A stretch of DNA of 64,000 bases from assembly GCF_009917385.1 (NCBI RefSeq), contig NZ_QWLJ01000018.1, positions 1-64,000 on the forward strand, in the 5' to 3' direction. Shown in pieces: positions 9,624-18,349 of the stretch (positions are counted from its first letter, which is position 1; every line of letters begins with the position of its first letter). Source of the stretch: Roseburia sp. 1XD42-34. Its GTDB lineage: Bacteria > Bacillota > Bacilli > Bacillales > Amphibacillaceae. The translations under genes were made by a program, and so were the position numbers. The notes under the pieces were generated by a model. It was not told the DNA's origin. It ran no database searches and was given only the letters and a program-made list of their open reading frames with translations.

Positions 9624-10313
9624 TTACATCATCAGTTGTACAAGGCTTGGTGCAATAATTGATACGACCAATGCACTCATGACCATCGATATCGTGCTGA
9701 CTGCACCTTCCAGCTGATTCACCTCCATAGAAGTAGCTGTTCCAATTGCATGAGAAGCACTCCCCATGCCTACACCTCTTCCTAAATAGTGATCTACCTG
9801 AAACAACCGAAATACATAATGGTGCATGAGCACACCACCGATACCTGCAATCATGACAAATATAGCAGCTAGCGGCATTACTCCGCCGATTGATTCTGTT
9901 ACCGCCATAGCAACAGGCGTTGTTACCGATTTTGGCGTTAATGAGTAAACAATGGTTGCTTCAAATCCTGCCCACTGAGCAAGCAATAGGCCTGTAGATA
10001 TTCCAATAATCCCTCCGAGCAATGTTCCTGCTACTATCGGCGCAGCCACTTTTTTTAATGTATCTTTATATCTATATAAGGGATATGCAAGTGCAACTAC
10101 TGCTGGTCCGAGCAGTTCATTAATCCATTTCCCCCCAACCATATATGTCTCATAAGGGATACGAAAAGTGATTAGAACCACAATGACCAGGGTGGTAGCT
10201 ACTAATACAGGAGCAGTTAACGAATGATTCCACGTGCGATGAACCCATAATGCAATATGATAAATCGCAAAAGTACCACAAATAGCTAAACTAGCAATCA
10301 AAAATTCACTCAT
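9624..10313 (-). CDS. lrgB: LrgB/CidB-family membrane protein
   Basis: The 229-residue hydrophobic protein has about seven membrane segments and the family's conserved stretch KSVTTPVAMAVTESIGG (about 128-144), followed by GRGVGMGSASHAIGTATSMEVN. LrgB works with the holin-like LrgA/CidA in control of murein hydrolase export; in Bacillus subtilis related pairs also move pyruvate. It overlaps the upstream lrgA-like gene by 8 bp, which indicates translational coupling. No LytSR-type two-component genes are adjacent. Confidence 0.9.
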   Translation of the reverse strand: MSEFLIASLAICGTFAIYHIALWVHRTWNHSLTAPVLVATTLVIVVLITFRIPYETYMVGGKWINELLGPAVVALAYPLYRYKDTLKKVAAPIVAGTLLGGIIGISTGLLLAQWAGFEATIVYSLTPKSVTTPVAMAVTESIGGVMPLAAIFVMIAGIGGVLMHHYVFRLFQVDHYLGRGVGMGSASHAIGTATSMEVNQLEGAVSTISMVMSALVVSIIAPSLVQLMM

Positions 10314-10677
10314 GCTTCCATTCCTTTCTACGCATCAGCCATTGGCTAAAAAATCCGGAGCCACCCATCACCAACATCGTGCTCACTAACACGATTAAGA
10401 TTAATAAAGAACCTTTTCCTAAAAACAAATCATAATACTCTATAATTCCTACTGTTACGGGAATAAAAAAGAAGGCTAAATTAGCAACAATGTAATTGGC
10501 ACCTTCTTCAATCCAAGATACTCGAACGAGTTTTGTACTTAATAATAGAAACAACACAATCATTCCAATAACACTTCCTGGGATAAATAAATGCAACGTG
10601 CGTTGTATCCAGTTACCAAATTGGAAAATGATATACAATAAACCGATATGCATAATCATTTTTCCTACCTTTTCCAC
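10306..10677 (-). CDS. lrgA: CidA/LrgA-family holin-like protein
   Basis: This small membrane protein has four hydrophobic segments and the family features IPGSVIGMIVLFLLL near residues 30-45 and LAFFFIPVTVGIIEY near 65-80. The GTG at 10677 is chosen as start because AAGGAGG lies 9 bases upstream; this gives 123 residues, normal for CidA/LrgA. An upstream ATG (10737) would add a polar 20-residue tail unlike the family. It forms a two-gene operon with lrgB. Whether the pair acts in lysis or metabolite transport cannot be decided here. Confidence 0.88.
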   Translation of the reverse strand: MEKVGKMIMHIGLLYIIFQFGNWIQRTLHLFIPGSVIGMIVLFLLLSTKLVRVSWIEEGANYIVANLAFFFIPVTVGIIEYYDLFLGKGSLLILIVLVSTMLVMGGSGFFSQWLMRRKEWKHE

Positions 10678-10820
10678 GTTTCTTTCCTCCTTGCCATTTT
10701 CAAACGAATACTCTATATTATAGCAGTTATTTTTCATTGTTGGTAAACGAATAGCTTCTATAATAACAAAAAAATCAGAGTAAGCGCTGTAAAACGTAAA
10801 ATTTAATGAAATCTATAAAA

Positions 10821-10858
10821 ATTGCCAAGGCATTACTTCCTGCCTTGGCAATTTTTTT
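10821..10858. terminator. Terminator downstream of argG
   Basis: A 12-bp perfect stem (ATTGCCAAGGCA / TGCCTTGGCAAT) with an 8-base loop has T-rich flanks on both strands. It lies about 55 bp beyond the argG stop codon and can work in either direction. Confidence 0.85.
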
Positions 10859-10911
10859 CATTAATGTTGTCTCATTCCTAGCTGGCAATGCGAACTTCGG
10901 AAAATTCCATT

Positions 10912-12177
10912 TTATAGGGGTAAATCCTCTTTTTCTTTCACATCTAAAATTGCTTCTTTTACAGACTCCCCCATGTTGGCATGCGTTTGATTTACAGTTG
11001 CATGTACTTTTGTCGGCAGTCCCCATAATTTTATAAAACCTAGTGCTGCTTCGTGATCAAATGCATCATCTGCATTATACGTCGCCAAATCAAAGTCATA
11101 TAACGACTGTGCTGACTTTCGGCCAACCACTTGAGCATGTCCTTTGTACAGCTTGACCTTTACAATTCCAGACACGTCCTTCTGCGTTTCCGAAATAAAA
11201 GCAGTTAATGCTTGCGTTAATGGCGAATACCAAAGACCATCATAAACAGCCTGTGCCAGTTTTTGTTCAATTAACGGTTTAAACTGTGCTACCTCTCTGG
11301 TTAACGTTAATGCTTCCAGTTCCTGATGCGCAGCAATTAGCGTTACTGCTGCTGGAGCCTCATAGATCTCACGTGACTTAATTCCAACTAGTCGATTCTC
11401 TACATGATCAATTCTGCCGACGCCGTGCTTTCCTGCTATTTGATTTAATTGCAAAATAAGCTCTTGCAATGGCAGCTTTTCGCCATCTATCGAAACAGGC
11501 TTCCCTTGCTCGAAAGCAATTTCTACAATTTGCGCTTCATCTGGGGCTGCTTGCGGATCCGTCGTTAAATCAAAAGCCTCTTGCGGTGCTTCGATCCATG
11601 GATCTTCTAAAATCCCACATTCATTACTCCGTCCCCAAAGATTTTGGTCAATGCTAAATGGATTATCTAAATCGATCGGCACCGGAATATCATGCTCTTT
11701 AGCATAGGCAATTTCTTCTTCTCTCGACATCGCCCATTCTCTTACTGGTGCCACAATATCTAACTTTGGCTCCAAAGCTGTAAAGGCGACGTCAAACCGT
11801 ACCTGGTCATTTCCTTTTCCTGTACATCCATGTGCGACCGCAACTGCTCCTTCTTCTTTCGCGATTTGAACTAAAATCTTTGCAATGAGTGGTCGTGATA
11901 AAGCTGATATTAATGGATATTTCCCCTCATATAATAAGTTAGCCTGTAATGCAGGTAACACAAATTCATTAGCAAATAATGCCTTTGCATCAATTACATA
12001 CGATTTCACAGCTCCTACCTGCAATGCTTTACGTTGAATAAAATCGAGATCTTTCCCTTCTCCTACATCAAGCGCAACGGCAATCACATCATAATGATAT
12101 TTTTCCTGTAACCAACGAACCGCTACAGATGTATCCAATCCACCCGAATAAGCTAAAATAATCTTTTTCTTCCCCAC
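10912..12177 (-). CDS. argG: Argininosuccinate synthase
   Basis: ArgG joins citrulline and aspartate, using ATP, in the penultimate step of arginine synthesis. The N-terminal ATP pyrophosphatase P-loop AYSGGLDTS is at about residues 9-17. Further family segments are [14 protein letters not shown] and the [12 protein letters not shown] stretch. Start choice: GTG at 12177 ([13 protein letters not shown]) has AAAGGAG 8 bases upstream; a TTG further up has no such site. The protein is about 421 residues, slightly longer than usual owing to an acidic C-terminus ending KEKEDLPL. Unlike most Bacillus relatives no argH follows. An ARG box lies upstream. Confidence 0.96.
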   Translation of the reverse strand: MGKKKIILAYSGGLDTSVAVRWLQEKYHYDVIAVALDVGEGKDLDFIQRKALQVGAVKSYVIDAKALFANEFVLPALQANLLYEGKYPLISALSRPLIAKILVQIAKEEGAVAVAHGCTGKGNDQVRFDVAFTALEPKLDIVAPVREWAMSREEEIAYAKEHDIPVPIDLDNPFSIDQNLWGRSNECGILEDPWIEAPQEAFDLTTDPQAAPDEAQIVEIAFEQGKPVSIDGEKLPLQELILQLNQIAGKHGVGRIDHVENRLVGIKSREIYEAPAAVTLIAAHQELEALTLTREVAQFKPLIEQKLAQAVYDGLWYSPLTQALTAFISETQKDVSGIVKVKLYKGHAQVVGRKSAQSLYDFDLATYNADDAFDHEAALGFIKLWGLPTKVHATVNQTHANMGESVKEAILDVKEKEDLPL

Positions 12178-12224
12178 AACGGACACTCCTTTAACCAATC
12201 TATTACTGAAACATTATGCACTAT

Positions 12225-12242
12225 AATGAATAAATATTCAAG
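12225..12242. promoter_or_regulatory. ARG box (ArgR/AhrC operator) upstream of argG
   Basis: AATGAATAAATATTCAAG contains the perfect palindrome TGAATA-AA-TATTCA and fits the ARG-box consensus WNTGNATWWWWATNCANW. It lies about 50-65 bp upstream of the argG start, next to a CATAAT element that could be the -10 region. Arginine-dependent repression is inferred. Confidence 0.7.
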
Positions 12243-12490
12243 GGCTATTCGCATGTTTTCTTATGAATTTTTACAATTCCTATGCGTTATTATTTTTCCT
12301 TGTTAGTGATAATGCTATAATTTAACTGTAAATAATTATTTTTTACGCCACTTTTGGATATCCCTGCCATAAACAGCATGTATCAATATCCCTAGACAGA
12401 TACAAACGTATTTCATATACCCAAATACAAAGAAATACCTTTCAAAATTGATGGAAATCAAGCAACCCTATGATAATGAACAGCAATGTA

Positions 12491-12652
12491 GAACAAAGGC
12501 GCAGAGCGCCCGTTTAGCAACGTAGCGACTGGAGCGAAGCAACTAAAGTTTTAGGAATCATGGTGAGGCACGAACCAATGATGACTTATTCCAGTTTGTT
12601 ACTTCCTGAATGTCTTAGCCTGACGAAGTTGCCTTTCAATACCTTACGCACC
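12491..12652 (+). repeat. Repeat family A, copy A2 (internally deleted)
   Basis: The first 60 bases are near-consensus, with the GGCGCAGAGCGCC hairpin. The sequence then jumps from TTTTAGGAATCAT to GGTGAGGCACGAACC, missing the roughly 85-base segment carrying GCCGAC...GTCGGC. The same junction occurs in copy A10 at 57.4 kb. The 3' half is diverged. Confidence 0.75.
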
Positions 12653-12824
12653 AAACAAAATTTAACTTCCTAGACAATACACCACATTCCCTTAACATAA
12701 TTAGCCCTAGCAAACTAGCAGCTAGCTACTGGAGAAGGGATTTTATAACTGTTTTCTAACGCCCCTTTTAGAGTCATAAACTTTTTATGTCATGAAAAAT
12801 TCCATTAGAAGAAGGAGGAAGTCG

Positions 12825-13517
12825 ATGGATAATATTAAAGAAACGATTATTGAAGTGGTTCAATCTATTTTACCAATTACAATCGTGATTACGATTTTAC
12901 AGTTTTCGCTCATTTGGTTACCAACAGAAACTTTTATCCAATTTTTAATCGGCGTTTTAATGGTAGGAATAGGTTTAATTCTATTTCTATTAGGAGTTAA
13001 CATTGGGATGCTTCCTATCGGCGAAATGATAGGATCAGCCTTATCAAAAACAAAAATCATTTGGCTTATTGTGTTTTTTGGTTTTTTATTAGGTGCTGTT
13101 GTGACCATTGCTGAACCGGATGTACGTGTTTTATCAACACAGGTAGATCAAGTATCCAACGGGGAAATCTCTAAAACCATCCTTATACTCGCTGTCGCTA
13201 TAGGGGTGGGAATTTTTGTCGCTCTCTCATTAATGCGAATTATTTTTTCCATTCCGATTACATATATCCTTGCTGGCGGTTATGGGATGATCTTTGTTTT
13301 AGCAGCTTTTACCCCTTCGACTTTTGTACCCATCTCATTTGATGCAGGTGGAGTTACGACCGGACCGTTAACGGTGCCGTTTATTATGGCACTTGGTGTT
13401 GGCGTGGCATCCGTGTTAAGAGGAAAGTCAGCCTCTCAAGATGGCTTCGGGCTCATTGCTTTAGCTTCGCTTGGCCCCATTCTTTCAGTGTTAATTTTAG
13501 GAGTGATTTACGGATGA
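12825..13517 (+). CDS. DUF1538 membrane protein, first of a pair
   Basis: This protein of about 230 residues has six or so membrane segments and DUF1538 hallmarks: LLGVNIGMLPIGEMIG, the charged motif AEPDVRVLSTQV, and FDAGGVTTGPLTVPFIMALGVGVA. The start at 12825 has AAGGAGG at optimal distance; an upstream in-frame ATG adds a basic tail and is less likely. It overlaps the next DUF1538 gene by 4 bp. Proteins of this family are uncharacterised; a transport role is inferred from the membrane layout and the linked PII protein. Confidence 0.9.
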   Translation: MDNIKETIIEVVQSILPITIVITILQFSLIWLPTETFIQFLIGVLMVGIGLILFLLGVNIGMLPIGEMIGSALSKTKIIWLIVFFGFLLGAVVTIAEPDVRVLSTQVDQVSNGEISKTILILAVAIGVGIFVALSLMRIIFSIPITYILAGGYGMIFVLAAFTPSTFVPISFDAGGVTTGPLTVPFIMALGVGVASVLRGKSASQDGFGLIALASLGPILSVLILGVIYG

Positions 13518-14284
13518 ACATACACATCTTTCAAGGTTTTGGTCAAACAATGGGAGAGGTTGCCATTGCACTCCTCCCATTAATTATATTATTTGCTATC
13601 TTTCAATTGTTTTTTTTAAAACTTAGCCTGCGCAAATTACTCGACATTGCAATAGGAATCCTATTAACCTTCCTTGGGCTATCTTTTTTTCTTCAGGGAG
13701 TCCATATTGGGTTTTTACCGATCGGAGAGCAAATTGGCAAAAGTCTTGGGGCAATTAATTATACATGGATACTAATCCCCATTGGCTTTGTGCTTGGTTT
13801 TTTCGCCACTTATGCAGAGCCAGCTGTTCGGGTGCTTATCCAGCAAGTAGAAAGGGCCTCTAGCGGATACATCCCAGAAAAGGTCCTGCTCTATACTGTT
13901 TCTATTGGCGTTGGTTTATCTGTTGCGTTATCCATGATTCGTATTCTTGCTGGTTTCTCCATCTGGTTTTTTATCCTGCCAGGTTATATTCTTGCGCTGA
14001 TTATGGTAAAATACTCATCGAAAACATTCACATCGATTGCATTTGATTCCGGAGGGGTTGCTACAGGACCAATGACCGCAACATTTATTTTAGCCATGTT
14101 TGTTGGCATTGCTTCCGTAACCGAGGGACGTGACCCATTGCTTGATGGGTTTGGCATGGTTGCACTTGTAGCTCTGGCTCCTATTTTATCTGTTTTAACA
14201 TTAGGTATCTTATATAGCAGAAAGGAGAAGGAGCTGTATGTCCACAAAGAAACCGAGACAGAAACTGATAGTTACGATCGTTAA
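13514..14284 (+). CDS. DUF1538 membrane protein, second of a pair
   Basis: The 256-residue protein is a paralogue of the preceding gene product. Corresponding motifs are LQGVHIGFLPIGEQIG, AEPAVRVLIQQVE and FDSGGVATGPMTATFILAMFVGIA. In many bacteria both halves are fused in one chain; here they are separate and coupled by an ATGA overlap, so the products probably form a heteromer. The polar C-terminus is read through the ribosome-binding site and start of the PII gene (47-bp overlap). Function is unknown. Confidence 0.9.
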   Translation: MNIHIFQGFGQTMGEVAIALLPLIILFAIFQLFFLKLSLRKLLDIAIGILLTFLGLSFFLQGVHIGFLPIGEQIGKSLGAINYTWILIPIGFVLGFFATYAEPAVRVLIQQVERASSGYIPEKVLLYTVSIGVGLSVALSMIRILAGFSIWFFILPGYILALIMVKYSSKTFTSIAFDSGGVATGPMTATFILAMFVGIASVTEGRDPLLDGFGMVALVALAPILSVLTLGILYSRKEKELYVHKETETETDSYDR

Positions 14285-14969
14285 AAAAGAAAAAGCCAAA
14301 AAGGTCATACGTGCTTCTAAGGAAGCTGGCGCTCGTGGGGGAACGATCTTATTCGGAAGAGGTTACAGAACCAATGATAAGGAAAGATTTCTAGGTATTC
14401 CGATCGAACGGGAAAGAGAAATCATCTTAACCATCGTTGAAGAGACCGTTTATCCCGAAGTGATGCAAGCAATTATTGACTCGGTTAATTTAAATAAGCC
14501 AAGGCAAGGAATCGGCTTTGTAATTGACACGAAAAAAATTACCGGAACACAGCATTTATTAGGGTTAGAAGATAATGATAACGAACCTAATGAAGGAGAT
14601 GTGGAACTGAAAATGGAAGATAAAATCATGTATGATTTAATCATCACCATCGTCAATAAAGGTAACTGTGATAAAGTGGTGGACGCCTCTAAAAAAGCAG
14701 GTGCAGAAGGCGGAACGATTCTAAATGGAAGAGGCACTGGGATTCATGAAAAAGCCAAGCTGTTCAATATATTAATCGAGCCTGAAAAAGAAGTCGTTCT
14801 CACCTTGATTAGTAAAGATAAAACGAAGGCTGTCCTAGAGGCCATTGAAGAAGAAGCAGAATTAAGCAGAGCTGGTAAGGGAATTGCCTTTGTAATCGAT
14901 GTCGATCAAACAATTGGCATCAATCATGTGTTAAATCATATGGTTAACGAAAAAAATTATGGTAAATAA
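14238..14969 (+). CDS. Tandem-domain PII-family signal protein
   Basis: The 243-residue protein contains two PII-like (GlnB) domains. Both repeat the pattern of a KLIVTIV/DLIITIV first strand, KKVIRASKEAGARGGTILFGRG and DKVVDASKKAGAEGGTILNGRG, then a T-loop region, then KPRQGIGFVID and RAGKGIAFVID. Ordinary PII proteins are single-domain trimers near 110 residues. Neither T-loop shows the canonical uridylylated Tyr context. It overlaps the upstream DUF1538 gene by 47 bp, so the three products are probably made together. PII-type control of the DUF1538 pair is inferred. Confidence 0.88.
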   Translation: MSTKKPRQKLIVTIVKKEKAKKVIRASKEAGARGGTILFGRGYRTNDKERFLGIPIEREREIILTIVEETVYPEVMQAIIDSVNLNKPRQGIGFVIDTKKITGTQHLLGLEDNDNEPNEGDVELKMEDKIMYDLIITIVNKGNCDKVVDASKKAGAEGGTILNGRGTGIHEKAKLFNILIEPEKEVVLTLISKDKTKAVLEAIEEEAELSRAGKGIAFVIDVDQTIGINHVLNHMVNEKNYGK

Positions 14970-14975
14970 GCCATC

Positions 14976-15014
14976 AATAGCTCCGGTTTCAAGCAAGCCG
15001 GAGTTATTTTTTAT
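14976..15014 (+). terminator. Terminator of the DUF1538-PII operon
   Basis: A CTCCGG / CCGGAG stem with an 11-base loop, extended by A/T pairs, is followed by TTATTTTTTT. It begins just after the PII gene stop codon. Confidence 0.8.
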
Positions 15015-15117
15015 AATTAGGAAGCGTGGAGAGCCACCATATTATTTTTTCGCACCAGTACCTTCATGATGGATGATTTTAATATGCATGCAAATTTTCT
15101 TTTATTGCTTGAGCGAC

Positions 15118-15249
15118 TCAAAAGCTTGTGGACGACTGTTCATCTTTTGCGAGCTCCCTGGCGACTTCCACGGCTTTATGAGCGATCTTAAGGTCCATTG
15201 CGGGACACTTTCTTCGTTTACGAGCAGCTATGGCGCAACCATATGACAT
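15118..15249 (-). CDS. Possible small basic protein (43 residues)
   Basis: A short frame opens 14 bp downstream of the glycosylase gene with ATG after AAAGGGCG. It encodes a 43-residue Lys/Arg-rich peptide with two cysteines (MSYGCAIAARKRRKCP...) and an amphipathic helical C-terminal half. Spacing and codon use look coding-like, but I recognise no family. It may instead be chance. Confidence 0.35.
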   Translation of the reverse strand: MSYGCAIAARKRRKCPAMDLKIAHKAVEVARELAKDEQSSTSF

Positions 15250-15263
15250 GGCAACGCCCTTTA

Positions 15264-15905
15264 TTACTTCACTCCTACTTGTTGACAATCAGCAAGCAAC
15301 GGACAACCTGAACAAATCGGTTTCATTTTACAATGCTCTTTCGCATGCTGTACGATCAATGCATGGAATTCCTTAAAGCCCTCTGTATTCAATCGGCATT
15401 CCGACTCCACCTGAATACGGAATGCTGGTTCCTTTTCGGGAATGTCCAAACCGAATCGAGCAAAAATCCTCCGTGCATAAGCGTCAACAACAAAGACAGG
15501 ATGATCGAAGGCATAAAGCAATAAAACATTTGCCGTTTCAGCACCGATGCCGTGAATCCCCATTAACTCCGTACGTAGAGTATCTGTTTCTGCATGCCGT
15601 AATTTTCCAGGCTTATAATCATATGTTTTATACCAATGGACGAAAGCTTTTAAACGCTTCGCTTTTTGCCGGTAAAAACCGCTTGGACGGATGGCGGACT
15701 CCAATTCCTCGATAGACATACGTGCTATTTTCTCTGGTGTTAAATATGGAGTGAGGCGGCGCAACGCCTGTTCTACATTGTTCCAATTCGTGCGTTGAAC
15801 GAGAATCGCCCCCACCATCATTTCAAACACCGACTCGGCGGGCCACCATCCCTGCGGACCGTAATATTCCCATAATCTATAGTAAATTCGCTGAAGAGTA
15901 CTCAT
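15264..15905 (-). CDS. Endonuclease III-like DNA glycosylase (MagIII-like)
   Basis: The 213-residue HhH-GPD protein has the helix-hairpin-helix LMGIHGIGAETANVLL (about 112-127), the catalytic aspartate in VVDAYARR (about 139), and a C-terminal [4Fe-4S] loop with four Cys in the endonuclease III spacing (CKMKPICSGCPLLADC). Where endonuclease III has the lyase lysine (GRKTAN) this protein has Glu (GAETAN). That fits monofunctional glycosylases such as Helicobacter MagIII, which remove 3-methyladenine. The substrate assignment is inference. It is transcribed convergently to the PII operon. Confidence 0.85.
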   Translation of the reverse strand: MSTLQRIYYRLWEYYGPQGWWPAESVFEMMVGAILVQRTNWNNVEQALRRLTPYLTPEKIARMSIEELESAIRPSGFYRQKAKRLKAFVHWYKTYDYKPGKLRHAETDTLRTELMGIHGIGAETANVLLLYAFDHPVFVVDAYARRIFARFGLDIPEKEPAFRIQVESECRLNTEGFKEFHALIVQHAKEHCKMKPICSGCPLLADCQQVGVK

Positions 15906-16098
15906 AAATAACCCTCTTTTCTATTCATTTACATAAGCTTAACAAAACTACAATAAAAAGGATAATTGCTTACTTTTAAATCTATCTTCCTCTAACCAGC
16001 CTAACCTCTTTTTCCCCATTCTATTAAGCCGTAACATCAACTTTCACCTTATTTTTGAATGTTGCTATTCCCCTTCCTTATGCATAAAAAGACCGTTA

Positions 16099-16137
16099 TT
16101 CCACAAAAATTTACAAAACCTTTACATTCATAACATA
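16099..16137 (+). promoter_or_regulatory. PhoP box and promoter region of pstSCAB
   Basis: Four TT(A/C/T)ACA-like hexamers recur with an 11-bp period (TTCCAC, TTTACA, TTTACA, and AACATA one base out of register). This is the layout bound by PhoP in Bacillus. A TATACT -10 element follows at 16158-16163, about 20 bp downstream of the last repeat, and the pstS start is at 16224. Induction by phosphate starvation is inferred. Confidence 0.8.
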
Positions 16138-16223
16138 CTCTTTTAATAATTGGCTACTATACTAGCAATTGAGAGGGATAAACCTCAGCTTTATATCTAC
16201 TCAAAATAGGGGAGGCAATTTTG

Positions 16224-17216
16224 ATGAAGTTCAAGAAGTATCTTATGTTCCTGCTAATCGCTGCTCTTGCAGTAGTAATTGCAGCTTGTGGATCGGATTC
16301 GAAAGAAGGAGAAAACAAAGACAATAGCGAAGAAAAATCATCTGAAAATGCAAGTTCAGAAGGCGATTCTGAAAAAGTAGAAGGTAGCGTTGTAATTGAC
16401 GGATCCGGTACGGTTTATCCTTTAATGGCTAGATTAGCAGAAGAGTACATGGGTGAAAAGCCAGACGTATCTGTTGAAGTTAGCCGAGCTGGTACTAGTG
16501 CAGGATTTGAAAAATTCTTAGTAGAAGATGGAACGGACTTTAACGATGCTTCTCGTTTAATCAAAGACGAAGAGAAAGCAAAAGCTGAAGAGCTTGGAAT
16601 AGAATTAAAAGAATTAAAAGTAGCTTTAGACGGTTTAACTATCGTTACGAACCCTGAGAATGATTGGGCTAAAGAATTAACACAAGATCAAGTAAAAGGA
16701 ATCTTCCTTGGAGAATATACAAACTGGTCAGATATTAACCCTGAATGGCCAGAAGAAAAAATTCAAACTTATGGACCAAATGAAAACCACGGAACATACG
16801 AATTTTTCTATGAGAATATTTTAGAAGAGCAAGATCTAGTAAGTGATATTAACTTACAACAAGACTACTCAACTCTTGTAACACTTGTAGCTGAAGACAA
16901 AAACGCAATTGGATTCTTCGGTTTCGGATACTATGACAACAACAAAGACAAAGTACAAGCTGTAAGCATTGACTTTGGCGACGGCCCAGTAGAGCCATCA
17001 CTAGATACGATTGCTGAAGACGGTGACTACGCTGGCTACACTCGACCAGTGTTCACGTACTTGAACGTAAATCATGCAAAAGAAAAGCCGCAAGTACTGG
17101 ATTATGCACTATATATCATGAACAATGTTAATGAATTCGCTGGAGAAACTGGCTTTGCTCCAATTCCTGAAGAAGAAGCGCAAAGTCTAGTTAGCGATTT
17201 AGAAGCTCTAAAATAA
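16224..17216 (+). CDS. pstS: Phosphate ABC transporter substrate-binding lipoprotein
   Basis: The 330-residue product starts with a lipoprotein signal (MKFKKYLMFLLIAALAVVIAAC, lipid-attached Cys22). A roughly 30-residue Ser/Glu/Asp-rich linker follows. The phosphate-binding domain includes GSGTVYPLMARLAEEY, SRAGTSAGFEKF and GPNENHGTYEFF. PstS captures phosphate outside the membrane and hands it to PstCA. The ATG at 16224 follows GGGGAGG; a TTG one codon earlier is less likely. It heads the pst operon and is separated from pstC by 175 bp containing two hairpins. Confidence 0.96.
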   Translation: MKFKKYLMFLLIAALAVVIAACGSDSKEGENKDNSEEKSSENASSEGDSEKVEGSVVIDGSGTVYPLMARLAEEYMGEKPDVSVEVSRAGTSAGFEKFLVEDGTDFNDASRLIKDEEKAKAEELGIELKELKVALDGLTIVTNPENDWAKELTQDQVKGIFLGEYTNWSDINPEWPEEKIQTYGPNENHGTYEFFYENILEEQDLVSDINLQQDYSTLVTLVAEDKNAIGFFGFGYYDNNKDKVQAVSIDFGDGPVEPSLDTIAEDGDYAGYTRPVFTYLNVNHAKEKPQVLDYALYIMNNVNEFAGETGFAPIPEEEAQSLVSDLEALK

Positions 17217-17224
17217 GGCAAGGG

Positions 17225-17264
17225 GAACCATTAGCGGAATTTGTTTCTACTAATGGTTTCGCTC
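17225..17264 (+). terminator. Intercistronic hairpin after pstS
   Basis: A roughly 10-bp stem (GAACCATTAG / CTAATGGTTTC) without a strong T-run follows the pstS stop codon. It could stabilise the pstS mRNA or attenuate transcription into pstC, giving more binding protein than permease. Confidence 0.5.
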
Positions 17265-17325
17265 TTATCTCAACAAAGAAGCGTTCACTGTAAAACATCT
17301 ATCTAATTGAACCATTATTTGACCT

Positions 17326-17358
17326 AGAAGATGAGGGCTGCGTACGCTCTCATCTTCT
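17326..17358 (+). promoter_or_regulatory. Second pstS-pstC intergenic hairpin
   Basis: A perfect 10-bp stem (AGAAGATGAG / CTCATCTTCT) with a 13-base loop lies about 30 bp upstream of pstC. No T-run follows, so it is probably an RNA stability or processing element rather than a terminator. Confidence 0.45.
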
Positions 17359-17391
17359 TGTGAGTTATTGCTCTGGAAAGGGGGCCCCCTG

Positions 17392-18348
17392 ATGGCACTG
17401 GACAACAAGATAGACAATCACGATAAAAGAAGTATTCAAGATATGATTGCTAAAAAGAAAAACGGAAAAAACATAACGAGCATAACCGAAAAGGTGATGC
17501 CAGCTATTCTATTCTTAATTGCTGCTGTTTCCATCCTTACTACGATTGGAATCGTCTATACACTTTTAACCGAAACAATTGAATTTTTCAAGCGTGTACC
17601 GATTATGGACTTCTTTACTGGCACTGTATTAAAACCATTAAGTCAAAATCCTGAATTCGGCGTGCTGCCACTTATTAACGGTACGATTATTTCTTCCATT
17701 ATTGCCATGCTCGTTGCTGGGCCGATTGGAATCATGACTGCTGTTTTCTTAAGTGAATATGCGTCTGAACGTGTTAGAAGAACATTAAAACCAATGCTTG
17801 AAATTCTCGCTGGCATACCAACCATCGTTTATGGATTCTTTGCTTTTACATTTGTCACACCGCTTATACGCGAATTTTTTCCAAGTGTGGAAGCGACAAA
17901 TATTTTAAGTCCTGGACTCGTGATGGGTGTTATGATCATTCCTATGATTGCATCACTCTCAGAAGATGCAATGACATCTGTTCCCAACGCCATGCGTGAA
18001 GGTGCACTTGCATTAGGATCTACCAAATTAGAGGTTACATTTCGCGTTGTCATTCCCGCCGCGCTTTCTGGAATCATTGCATCCTTTGTTCTTGGTATTT
18101 CCCGTGCAATTGGCGAGACGATGATCGTAACGATTGCTAGCGGAAGCTCGAAAAACTTTACTTTTGATATTACCCAATCTATGCAAACAATGACTGCTTA
18201 TATTGTGGAAGTATCCGGTGGGGAAGCACCTGCTGGTTCAACCATTTACTACAGTTTATACGCCGTTGCCATGACGTTGTTTGTATTTACGCTTATTATG
18301 AACCTATTAGCAAGATATGTCTCTCGTAAGTTTAGGGAGGAATACTAA
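17392..18348 (+). CDS. pstC: Phosphate ABC transporter permease PstC
   Basis: This protein of about 318 residues has six membrane segments. It has the ABC permease coupling motif around EGALALGSTKLEVTFRVVIPAALSGIIASF and the conserved GIPTIVYGFFAF segment. PstC forms the membrane channel with PstA. The ATG at 17392 is preferred because GGAAAGGGGG lies just upstream; an earlier ATG would overlap that site. It is one base from pstA. Confidence 0.95.
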   Translation: MALDNKIDNHDKRSIQDMIAKKKNGKNITSITEKVMPAILFLIAAVSILTTIGIVYTLLTETIEFFKRVPIMDFFTGTVLKPLSQNPEFGVLPLINGTIISSIIAMLVAGPIGIMTAVFLSEYASERVRRTLKPMLEILAGIPTIVYGFFAFTFVTPLIREFFPSVEATNILSPGLVMGVMIIPMIASLSEDAMTSVPNAMREGALALGSTKLEVTFRVVIPAALSGIIASFVLGISRAIGETMIVTIASGSSKNFTFDITQSMQTMTAYIVEVSGGEAPAGSTIYYSLYAVAMTLFVFTLIMNLLARYVSRKFREEY

Positions 18349-18349
18349 A

